Assembly (NCBI GenBank): GCA_027922465.2
Contig: BQMF02000327.1
Coordinates: forward strand, 248,001-312,000
Length of the DNA: 64,000 nt
Source: Turritopsis dohrnii
Taxonomy: Eukaryota > Cnidaria > Hydrozoa > Anthoathecata > Oceaniidae
Direction of reading: 5' to 3'
Shown here: one piece after another, positions 53,847 to 64,000 of the stretch
Layout: each line of letters starts with the position of its first letter
Position numbering within the stretch: position 1 is the first letter of the stretch
The notes under the pieces: generated by a model
What the model saw: the letters and a program-made list of their open reading frames with translations, nothing else
Told to the model about the DNA's origin: nothing
Database searches by the model: none
Position numbers and translations under genes: made by a program

Positions 53847-55767
53847 GTAGAAATACGAAAAGAGATAGAATAACATCGATGAAATTTCCTTTGTACCATC
53901 CATGATGTAATTACTGGTGGCCGTATACAAAGTTGAGATTTAAAAATCTAAAATTGCGCGCTATATATGGAAGTCTATTGTTCCCCGTAATAAAAGTCGT
54001 AATTCAGATCTCGAGATCCCACAAATTCGCTGGTCCGTTATGACGTAATAACCCAAAAACCCTTTTGTGACGTCATAAGAAGAAGAAAAAATTCAAAATG
54101 GCGGAAAAAATCTTTTCTATATATCATGGTATAGCAAATGTAATGCAGAATAAAGCTTCCGACCAAACATATATCTGAAAATGTATTGTAGACTATTTAT
54201 GGAACAAAGACGACTATCGGATTTTACCCATCCTTTCAGCAGGAGGTGTGTGGTTCTTTGTTGTTCACCTGTTTTGCTTTCATATGAACTAGAAACTATG
54301 AAAATCAAAATGAAGAGGGCAGGAGAGGGCAATAAAGATAAATCCATTTAATTCAAGTAATTAGGCAATTTCTGACATAGGTTGCCTAATTTTCATGGCA
54401 ATTCGCACGCGGGTATTTGCAAACACATGAAAGGAAACGTTTAAGACAGAACCTTTTCAATCACTGTAAACTACTAAGTGAAATTTAAATTTAACTATAA
54501 GGCAAAACGCAGAAAGTAACAGATTAATGGTTGACAAGTAAGCACGTATCATATTGTCTTCGTCATAATTATCATCGTAATCTTTAACGCCTATTTCTCC
54601 GTTTCATATATCATCCGTAACATCATTAAGTAAGGCATTAAATCCTGTACAACTAGGTAAGATGTAGGTTTAATCTGTACTGTGCATTAAGTTGCACAGA
54701 TTCTCCCCAATACAAAGTGTGAAATGTTTTTAATGGGTTCTTTCAAAGATCGCTCACTTTTCTTTACTGGTTGTAATCCTTCATTTCGTGCAGATTCTTT
54801 AATACTTCTTTGAATTATTATACCATTGACGGTATGTGTTGAACCTTTACCTGATCTTTTTTCTTATCTGAAGTCAATGTTGCTTCAAACGAAAGTTGTG
54901 AAATGCTAATGGTAGAGCTATTTCAGAGATCATATTCATTTAAGCAAGTGCTGTTTCATGGGATCTAACAATAGAATGGGAAACACCATGCCCAAAACCA
55001 TTCAACATTTGAATTAACTTTTTAGAGCCTGCTATCTTCCTTGTTCCCATGCTTAAAGATAAGTGCTTTTTTGCCCATTGATGATGAAAATATCATATCT
55101 TGGGTAACAATAACAAACTTTAGGTGTAAACTCCTCTGTCCACATATGATCTAATATGGGGTCATCAGAAAGATCAAGACATTAAGACAAAAAATGATTA
55201 AAAGTTTAGGAGGACTCAAAAAAGCTATGATGATTTAGATGGCCACAAAAACTCATTTCTGGAATTTCTGTTACATTCTTTTTGATTTCTAAAGCAGCAC
55301 TGCATGAATTTTAAGCTGGTTGACAGACTTGTTGAAATATTCTTCTTGTTGAAATTCACATTCACTGTCTGTGTCATTTTCACTGTTACCTTTCATTCTA
55401 GCATTTCTGAACGCCAAATGACTTTTGCTTTATTACAGGTGGATCATGAAAACATAGTTTCTCTTTAAACTTCCGTTTGACTCTCCATCTACTATAAGTC
55501 CCGGCACTTAAACCCTTATTTTCTCTAACCATTCTGACATCATACAGTTCTTTCAGCAAGACAGTCAATCAGTTTGATTACTCTTTCATCAATATAATTG
55601 AATAATAACTCAAATCACTAGTGGTACAACGTATTGTTTTTACTTTTATGAACTCAATACACATCTATGTTATAACACTTCCATGATGAACTTCTCTTTT
55701 ATATAATTAAACATCATGGTCTTGCTACATCTCTCAGCTCCCCCAGCATCTGATGTCATAGCCTTTA

Positions 55768-56220
55768 CTAAGTGGTATGTTTTCCTTTCCTCCGATCCCA
55801 AAGATGTAGACCCATTTCAATTGTACACACACATGAAAACTCAATTTGTGAGAAAATATATTCTTTAAAACCTTTGGAGAAAATTTGATAATAACTGGCA
55901 TCTAATAAATTGAAAGCAATCTGACTTAACATAGGACTTCCCTTTTCGCAAATGATGCAAACCTCTTCCAAAATGCCAGATCTTGTTTTATTCTATGTGA
56001 TCACTGATGACCGTCTTAATCTAGCAGGAAATTTAGGTAAAAAATTTGCTTTAGAGCAGCTAGGTTTTACTACTGTACTTGATAACTTTTTAATTGCAAC
56101 CTTCCTTGCTCTTTCCATTTTAGACAAATCTGTCAATTTTCTGTAGCAACTGCCATGATAGTGTAAACTGCAATCTAACTGACTATTCTGGATAATGACT
56201 AACAAGGTAAACAATAACAA
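55768..56220 (-). pseudogene. Zinc-finger fragments of a transposon-type protein
   Basis: Two adjacent minus-strand frames. 56220-55993 has LDCSLHYHGSCYRKLTDLSK and MERARKVAIKKL; 55971-55768 has MEEVCIICEKGSPM. The C-x2-C and H-x3-C-Y pattern resembles tandem zinc fingers that precede the HEEADTR nuclease region in related cnidarian proteins. That link is from memory of the family, not shown here. Frameshifts are present. Confidence 0.42.
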
Positions 56221-56859
56221 TAATGCAACATAGGATATAGAGATAAGTAGATTATAAAGCAGCTAATAATAGAGACCAATTCATAGGTTGATTATAATAT
56301 TTTATAGGATTTCGATACAGAAAACATATTTTCATTCAGTAGAATTCAGTCTAAGCCTTTAAGAAAGTTACAAGATTGTTTAATTATTTATTTTCATAAC
56401 CTTTTCTCTAATTATAATATTATATGACAGCTATATTAGTATATAGGTACTCTCTGGATTGCTTTGCCTTTCTTTGGTTTGTCTCAATTACAATTTTTTT
56501 TATGTGCCTAAAACCTCGTTAAGCAGTGCTATTGTTTAGGCTTTCGTATTTTTCGATAGTTATATTTAAACAATATTCAAACAGCAGTCATCCCCCAGAG
56601 AGAGGAGAGAATGGATAAACAACAAACCTGACGGCACGCTGAACCAGTTCCTCTTATGATGCTAACCACTGTTCACGTGCATTTTAAGAAGTATCAAAGG
56701 TCTTCTGCGATATTTTGTTTACTGTTTCTTCATTATTGTTCCCAGGAAAATGAAGAGAGCATTCCATCTTAAAGCTAACAAAGTGGTGAACAATTATTTA
56801 TCATGACTAAAGTTAGCATCTTTAGTTTTTTAACCGTATTATTTTACAGACCTGAAATA

Positions 56860-57120
56860 TCAGCAAATTTTAATTGGAAGCGCCACAGAAAGATAAGGCT
56901 GTAAAATATGCACTAGAACATAACGCTTAAAATCGTTCACATTCGAAACAAAACGATAGACTCGATCAACTGGAACTTTAAACCCAATTTGCAAACAAAG
57001 GGACCAGGTTATGAGTGGGATCTTTTTCGTTCTGTTATCAGTAATATTTAACTCGAGGATTTCTGCATAGAAACTGTGGTCTACGAGTTGTACAGCGGGC
57101 ATGACAAGTTTTGGTGGCAT
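56860..57120 (-). CDS. Unidentified ORF in the 3.2-kb insert
   Basis: About 86 codons from MPPKLVMPAVQLVDHSFYAE to VALPIKIC without a stop. Contains FKVPVDRVYRFVSNVNDFKR. I do not recognise it. It lies near the edge of the non-shared 3.2 kb and could be an exon or a fragment of the element's protein. The rest of 53960-56850 is AT-rich with only short frames. Confidence 0.3.
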   Translation of the reverse strand: MPPKLVMPAVQLVDHSFYAEILELNITDNRTKKIPLITWSLCLQIGFKVPVDRVYRFVSNVNDFKRYVLVHILQPYLSVALPIKIC

Positions 57121-57180
57121 AGACGCCGGCCTATAATGTCTTTTTATCAATTCTGCATAATTACCAATATTATAGAATTA

Positions 57181-58190
57181 CTAGTAACCCGTGTAAAAAT
57201 TTTTTACAGGTTTTAATCGATGTGAGCTGAACAGAGAGAAAGGCTTAGTATAATGAATTTTAGTATGATAAAGTTCCTCAATTGTTTGGAAAGTAGAATG
57301 TTTAGAATGTAATATCCCGTGTAGAACATTTGTTACGGGTTTTAATTCATTAAAAATAAAAATACGCGTTGTGCATCCGCTTTTTTCACTCTGTAAAATA
57401 AATTGTATCGATTGAAGATGCAATGCAATGGTTCCCCGTGATGAAAATATCTAACGTCAATACGGAAAAAACACTTCTTACCCTTTTAATTAAAAATCTC
57501 GAGGTATTCCAGCTAAAGCATTTTTAGTTCACTATCAACACTTGAGTTCTGAAAAGAAAAACTTTTTAATCGGAAGATCTGAAACACATCAAAATATTCA
57601 TAATACATCTTTCAGGATATGATATATGCAGATGTAAAATTAAATTGTGCTTACAGGAAAACAAAAAAAAGATTAAAATCGCTGTAACTGTTCATGGAAT
57701 CCTGACCCCAACGTAAATAAAAGCCAAACGCGTAAGTGTCAAAATATGAATTATATACCTTCTAGCGATTTTCTTTGCACGAACCCAGAACGTCATGATT
57801 TAAAACAATGATATACATTTCTTCGATCGTTTATATATTGTTTTTATGTGTCTTCCCTAAAGGAAAAGTAATAATGCAGAAATCATACTATAAGAAAAAC
57901 AAAACAAAAAAGTTCAAAAGCGGACTTACCCTAAAAACATTAATAAATCTTCGTGCAATACTTTCGTTGTTGTCTATCGTTTCTTGATCAATCAAAACAT
58001 TTATAACCAATAAAGACGTTCGTAAAACGATCAAAACAAAATGCAATGTAGAGGTATCTTTTCCTTATACTAATCGCAGAAAAATATCAACCGTGGTCTG
58101 ACATACTTTTATGAATAAGTGACCGCAAAAACGACCCGAAATTTTAGAGAGTGAAAGCGTGAAAAAAAACAGCGCGTATTAGGATATAGA
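57181..58190 (-). mobile_element. Non-autonomous Helitron-like element, copy 3
   Basis: CTAG at 57181 (complement) after A, the same TGTAAAAA-A-TTTTTACA hairpin, and 5' end TCTATATCCTAATACGCGC at 58190 before T. 1,010 bp, close to copies 1 and 2. The empty site GAATTA|TTCAG is preserved at 6739/6740, proving the termini and the absence of a target duplication. Confidence 0.9.
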
Positions 58191-58297
58191 TTCAGATGAT
58201 AGCATGACGAAAATTAAGTTTGTATTTTATGATTTCACGAGATTAATATTCGTATTCATTGCTTTCTCGTGATCAGCTAAGAAAACATGTAAACTCA

Positions 58298-58463
58298 TAT
58301 TGAAGTTTTTAAGATTGATGATATAAATGAAGACAATGACATTGACGAACGTATACTTGATTCTCGTAATGAACATGTATGTTATTTCTGTTTGAACGAA
58401 CATGAACAATTTTACAAATTATTATAAATTGTTTCTATTATGAACAATGTTGTCCGGATAAGC
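58298..58463 (+). other. Short segment with a coding-like remnant
   Basis: About 44 codons are open here (EVFKIDDINEDNDIDERILD, then NEHVCYFCLNEHEQFYKLL, stop near 58425). The C-x2-C pair is suggestive only. It lies between the truncated TIR element and copy B. Confidence 0.25.
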
Positions 58464-61400
58464 TGCCACCTTTCTGATGAAACAGAGATCATCACTGCAT
58501 TAAATGACATCTTCACTGCTTTTACATATCAAAAGATTCTTAAAAGAGTTGCCTTGACATATATAAATGGCATAAAAAATATATTCTATGTATAAAATGC
58601 ATATTCTGACTGCCTAAAATTGGACAAAAGTACTTCAACTTCTTTTTCTGGAAGGTTTCCGTAAAAGTATGCCAAAATCGCGCTATACTAATTCGCTTTG
58701 TGGATACCACTTCGGTGAGCAAAAAAATGCTGACGCAGCAGTTTCATTTCTTTTTATTAAAAAGTGTTTTCACTTGGGCATTTTGATAATATATGTTGAA
58801 TGATTAAATGTGGAGATAAAATAAAGTTTGAATTACAAGTAGTTTAAGGAAGGAAGTCGCTATTCGAAGAATCACTTTGTTCGTCCTCTGAAGTTGTGAA
58901 GTTTTGTTCTCATTCTGAATCTGACAACACTTCCACTGCATCTGCATTTGATTGCCACTCTGGGTCTGCTGAATATCCAGCTTCTGTTGCAGGCTGTTCA
59001 AAGTGCTTTCCTTGCTGAAGGCGCGTTTGTTTCTTCACCACTTGTCTCAACTTCTGTGTCCGCTTCGTTTCCTGATGCTCGAGACAAAACTCTCTTATTG
59101 CTCTTCTCATTTTTTCGGCTTCATCAGTGATGGAGGTAGTTACTTGCCTGTGAACCACTTAGGAGTCAAATGTTTAACCTTCTCTTCGTAATTTCCAGAC
59201 GCATTGCTTTAGATCTGGCCCTGAAACATTTCTTTTCAAGCAGCGTAGCCATATAAAACATGTCAAGTTTACACGTTTCAACTCTTCATCTATGGATTGA
59301 GGGTCGGCTTTAATCGGTGCGGATGATTTTCGCTTCAAATTTTTGTAAATGCGAATTCTTGTCTCAACATAGTTTTCATTAGGTTTCCCACTATACATAA
59401 CTTGTTTGTACGAACACCTTTGCATCACCCAAGACTCTCTCCGACATACGTTCACTTTTGACCAATTCCTCATTATCTTTTTAAGCAATTTGACCTTTCC
59501 GATGTTATATTCCCACATCTGCATGGCATGAACTAGTAAAAAAAACATCAGTGTCCTTGGCAACGACAACTACTGGTGCATCTTCAGAGTTTACATGGAA
59601 TATCGTTCTAGTGTCTGCCTCTTCGTGATTGCATCTTGGAAAGATTTCTACATTACTTCTTGAAATTCTCCATGCTTCGTCTTTAGAAGTTATTATAAGT
59701 GGAATTTTCAGAATTTTTCTCCCCTCTGCACTTTGAAAGAATTTAGTAGCCATTCAAATTAGGTTCTCTTTGTTTGCATCATTATTGAAAAACTCTTGCC
59801 AGCTCTTACCTTGGGGCATTTTTTGCTCTACACTTTCTATATGCACACGTCTTGAAGATTCTCCTCTCTTCTCTCTTTTACTCGCTTTTGTGCTATTTTC
59901 TAAATACTAGTCGTTGACGATTTCTAGTTGTATTGCCTTTGCGTCTTGAGGGGGGTTGGCATATTGAAGAACACTCTTAAACCAATCTTCGTACGTTTCT
60001 TTAGGTTTGATGTAACGAAACAAGGCTATTCCATCAATGATCCATCTTGCGTTTTCTAGCGGTGCTTCAACAAGTGAATTTGACTCCTTGATCATGAAAT
60101 TGCGAAATACAGCTTTATCTCCTTGTCGCAGTATACCATTAGGATTAGCAAGGCTAAGAGGTTTGGTGGTGATTGGATACGCGAATGCTTCTTCAACAGA
60201 TGCAGCTTTCCAACCAGATGCCCAAAAGCTTGACGATCTTCTTTCAATATTGAGACCGCTTTTGGTGTTCTCTTGGGTTTCTCAATATCAGTCTGCAACT
60301 CAAGCCCCTTAGTAGGTGAAGAAAAACTCTCTTTACCAGCGACAAGACGATTATTCGTGAATTCTTTGAACCGTTCATTTCCAGTTTCAGGAGCATTCAG
60401 AACATCATTAATCGCCTTCACGTTCACCTCGGTGTCAGTGCATATCAATTTGGCTGGTCCATCTGAAAATGGGTTAACCCATTATATGCTAGGAGCTTTT
60501 CCTTCAAAGAGTGCACATCCCTGTAGTGATTGGTTTTTCCAGAATCTGTTAGTTCTTTATGAGTAGACGACGTATTGATTCTCAATTTTTCTCTCATAGC
60601 TGTCCTCAGCTTTGCATGAATGTGCATTGTCTGGACCCATTTGTTATTAATGTCTACGTTTGTGCTATAGCCAGATCTAAATGGTCTGGCTGATCCTTTA
60701 GTTTCTTTAGTTTTGGTCTTCATATGTTTGTTGGGGGATAACACACCGCCGTGATAATTCATTAACTGTTACTACAAATATACTCTCCCTTATGTATTCT
60801 CACACAACGTAGAAATGAAACTGCTGAGTCAGCATTTTTTGATCAATGAATTTACTTATGTGGAAAAGATCAGAAATCAAATTCTGACCAAAATTGAGGG
60901 GTTACATGTCACAAATAGTCGAAAATTAGCGAATTAAATTTATTTGCAAGGTTTTCCTAGTCCTTTTCTATGACGTCTTCAAAAATGTTAAGGACCTAAG
61001 AAACCTCAGGACCAAATTTTCAGGCATATATTTTTATAGAATTTTTGTTCCATTTTGAAAGATCTTTCGATTGATGTATAATAATGTGACTTTTGAGAAG
61101 ATAAAATTTTTACTGACCGTAATTTGTGAAGTAATTTATCACGTGACATACAGGCATTTCCGAAAAAGTCACCTGGAAGATTTTGGTAGTCTGAGGTCTC
61201 CTCTCCCAAATCCCATTGCGAAAATAAACATTACACAGAATGTCAGATTGTTAAGCTATATGTCCTGTCTATTAGTTTGTGAGAAGGAGGTAAATGTGGT
61301 ATGTGTGACGTCAATTGAATTCAGAATACCTTCAAACAAACACTTCTTATGTTTTGTTACCAGTACTGAAAATACATGTATATTTACATGAATTTTACTT

Positions 61401-64000
61401 TTCTTGTCATAATTCTACACAAATGTTTTCGCTGTGCATGCGCGAAACATGCGACCTAAGCGACTTTAAAGGATTATATCTTGCGATCTATTTTACTTTT
61501 TTGAAAAATTATTTCGCCTTTTGAACGAACAAGATTTAAGTTTGTCTCACAAAAAATTGAGCTGTTTTGCTCTTTTCTATAAAAAGCCCGTTGTTTTCAT
61601 TCTCGTTTTTCTTCTTCCATTTTAATTATTCTTCCAAATTTTTTCTATCATGAAAAAGTGCTTTTTAAGCTTGACACAGCGCATAAAGAATTTTTGAAAT
61701 ATCTCATAACATTCAAATTTGCCAAGCATTTATAAAAACTGTGCAAGTTCATTTGAAACGTACTTTAGAGCATCGCTGGATTCCAAGCAAAAGCAAAATT
61801 TACATTGGAAAACGGGATCGATTAGCTTAAAATTTTAATGATTAGCAAAATCAACCGATTGCCGATTATTGAGGTAAACCTGATAATTAGATATAAACCA
61901 TGACCTTACCAGGAGTTGAAGTGAATTTAATGATTTCTACAAAAAAACTTATCTAGTTTTATAGGATTCCGGTCAATTTACATAAGTAAGAATTTCATGA
62001 CACTGAGAAAATACTGCGAGCATAGTTAAAAAATACAAGACGCGAATGTCATTGATATTTTAATGACTCCGTATTTTTTTGTTGAACACATCATCAACTG
62101 TATCAGTGTTAAAGGTAATTTTGTCATAACAAAAGTGAATCCTTATTCTTTCTCATCGGTTTTACAAGAAAATAATGGCAGAACAATGTAATTCAAGAGA
62201 ACATTTGCTGAGCTAAAGTTTTTTCACAGCAAGTATGTATAACCAAATTTTTATACAGATTTACAAAAGAACGAAGTAAAATCGTTCAAAAGTATTTTCA
62301 TTCAAATACAATCAAAAATCAATGACTTCCCTATTCAGTTTTCGTTTGACACCATCCCATCACTTTGCTGTATATTAACGCACCCAGTTATTGTATTGAT
62401 AAACTTTTGGAAATTTCGCAATGTTTTGGTAAAATTCAATCCACAAGTCAGCTATTGCTTGCAAGTCATCGAACATAAGAACCAACCTTTGAAGGGATGA
62501 TTTCCCAAGAACACCAAGTTATTTATCTACTTACTTTCAACTAATCACGCCCTTTTTCCGGAAATAATTGACATATATATCTGCACACAATCACCAAATC
62601 AACCTTCAAAACCTATTTGCGTTATGGTGTCTTTTGAGTAAAACTAAATATTACTAAATCTGAATTACTACTTCAATACAGAAATATTTACTAACAAATG
62701 TATGTGGAACACTTCGAACCAAGATACAGATCTTTTTTATAAACAGGCTTTCTTTTTTAAAATGTGTCTTGTATTATCTTTAACTCGTCATATTCTGTAA
62801 TTGGGTTTTCCATTTCAAAAACGATTCTATCAATCAAACTTTCTTTTATTAAATGAACCTTTAAAACCTTAAAAAGTGTACTTTCTGATGGAGAAAAAAA
62901 GTTATGCTCATTCTGAAGGGACTGAGTACTCAATTTGTGGATGTCCCGATTACCAACCTCCAAGACAGGGTTTCTTACCTCATCGATATGAGTTCGAGCT
63001 TGTCTCGATTACGAATAAATTTTGAAAGGCCATTGGAATTCAACTGCGTTTAAACTTCTCTATGAGTCTATTGATTCTTGTTGCAAGATAATGAAGACTA
63101 ACTAAGTAAAGTTCATTATCAAGGTCCAATACAACGCGTTCCTCAATATCGCTAAAAGCTCAATGAAAAAAGAGCAACCATAAAAACAAAAATCGAACCA
63201 CATTGTGCAGTAACTAAATAAGAAATAACCACATAACCAAGAAAAACAAAAACCTAATCAACATTACCGTAGAGCATTGGGATATGGAACCCTGTATGCC
63301 CTTCTAGTGATTCTCTTGTGCAAAGACTGTCTCTCTGGATTGATCTTATGCAACGATTCTCTAATACCTCACTTCTGGACTTTTATATTATTTCCTAACA
63401 GTGAGCCAAACGCCATTTTTTCTCCTGAATGAGAAGTGAATCATCGAGGGTATTCTTAAATATGGCATCCAAGTTTACATTATCTATGTCAGTCTAAGTT
63501 GAAATCTGTTGTTGAGATACTTTTCGACGTTCTCTTAGAGCTCTATCTGAAACACCAACAATAAGTTCTGCTGTTCGATTTTAAACTTAAATCTTGCTCT
63601 TCTTCAATTATTTTAACGATAATTAGCCCGTTATAACGATAGATAACCCGTTTACAAAAAGAAAGATCGTTTTACAAATGATAGTCCGTTTTTAATAAGA
63701 AAGCCCGTTTTGAAAAAATATAGAATATAATATTCTGTTGCAGAATTTTCAAAGAATTTTCTCTCCTTCGCTGAAGGTTCAGTTTATGCTCTTCTTCCTT
63801 CGGAAGTTTTGTATTATAATTTATTCTACATGTCTGCTCTATCATCCTGGAGACCTCCATCAGAACGCATCAGGGATATTTTATATAGATTATACTGTTC
63901 ATTTTCCATATTGCAAACGACATTCCTTCAGTTACATGCAACTCAAAACAGATTTCAACATGACAGTTTGTATACAGAAGATAGTTTTAGCTGAGTTACA
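58464..64000 (-). mobile_element. Large FEN-like-nuclease repeat, copy B (runs off window)
   Basis: Collinear with copy A without the LINE, Penelope-like, Helitron-like and pogo-like insertions, so it records the pre-insertion state. Additional minus-strand remnants: 62963-62757 (STLFKVLKVHLIKESLIDRI, VFEMENPITEYDELKIIQD) and 63860-63672 (CRINYNTKLPKEEEHKLNLQ). 60780-62750 is otherwise AT-rich with no identified gene. Confidence 0.7.
58910..60762 (-). pseudogene. FEN/XPG-like nuclease family protein (HEEADTR family), copy B
   Basis: Same protein as in copy A. N-terminal basic region 60762-60445, ICTDTEVNVKAINDVLNAPE (60448 on), WIIDGIALFRYIKPK (near 60050), CNHEEADTRTIFHV and VVVAKDTDVFF (59753-59505), then GKVKLLKKIMRNWSKVNVCR and SIDEELKRVNLTCFIWLRCL (59569-59174), ending EVLSDSE. 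It shares with copy A the TGA before MATKFFQS. It has a ~120-bp deletion where copy A carries the CDTTA motif, plus extra frameshifts. Non-functional. Confidence 0.65.

Larger units (their letters stand above)
53846..58297. mobile_element. Longer relative of the 951-bp TIR element, right end lost
   Basis: Starts with the same terminal repeat (TAGAAATACGAAAAGAGATA) and about 110 bp match 6569-6690. About 3.2 kb (53945-57138) not present in the short version follows. Then 57139-57180 and 58191-58297 match 6695-6739 and 6740-6850, with a Helitron-like insertion between them. Similarity stops at 58297, so the right terminal repeat is missing. The 3.2-kb part may represent the autonomous element's gene region. 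Confidence 0.68.

Overview
The window looks like a TE-saturated stretch of an invertebrate animal genome, probably a cnidarian. The evidence for an animal is spliced host-type exons (two exons of the proteasome receptor ADRM1/Rpn13 and a four-exon small secreted-protein gene), BEL/Pao and Gypsy LTR elements, DIRS, a Penelope-like element with a GIY-YIG domain, CR1-like LINEs, Helitron-like non-autonomous elements and many MITEs. The cnidarian assignment rests only on familiarity with the TE protein families and is not proven. No bacterial-type operon, rRNA or CRISPR array is present.

Left third (1-20.6 kb): the 5' part of a Gypsy element on the minus strand (gag 2154-3464, open pol frame 1-2200, probable LTR 3538-3757). 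Next comes a DIRS element (4800-10844) with inverted terminal repeats, a PIF/Harbinger copy inserted in its left repeat and a 951-bp TIR element inserted in its gag. Degenerate tandem repeats, a decayed tyrosine-recombinase element (12.9-15.1 kb), a Helitron-like element (16148-17107) and a decayed minus-strand LINE carrying a tRNA-derived SINE (18.1-20.6 kb) follow.

Host island 1 (20.7-23.5 kb): candidate 3'-terminal exons of a plus-strand gene, a TA-flanked MITE, and two minus-strand ADRM1 exons. A complete 7.4-kb BEL/Pao element (23518-30927, 214-bp LTRs, perfect 5-bp target duplication) lies just upstream of the ADRM1 exons. A possible first exon of another gene is at 31405-31485.

Right half (31.7-64 kb): two related copies (A from 31669, B from 58464 to beyond the window end) of a large repeat encoding a decayed FEN/XPG-like nuclease with a HEEADTR motif. 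Copy A is split by a CR1-like LINE (36573-43118), which is itself split by a nearly identical head-to-head Penelope-like pair (38471-41601, 13-bp target duplication). Copy A also received three Helitron-like insertions and a pogo-like element. Copy B preserves the empty sites, so the order of insertions can be read directly.

Host island 2 (50.4-52.3 kb): a four-exon gene for a ~73-residue secreted peptide with its own TATA box. Its last intron holds an element with inverted arrays of ~20-bp iterons. Two more iteron arrays lie just downstream, then a longer relative of the 951-bp TIR element (53846-58297) interrupted by another Helitron-like copy whose exact A|T empty site is preserved at 6739/6740.

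Almost every coding region is a transposon ORF with frameshifts or stops. The best candidates for intact functional sequence are the Gypsy gag/pol frames, the Penelope-like ORFs, the ADRM1 exons and the secreted-peptide gene.
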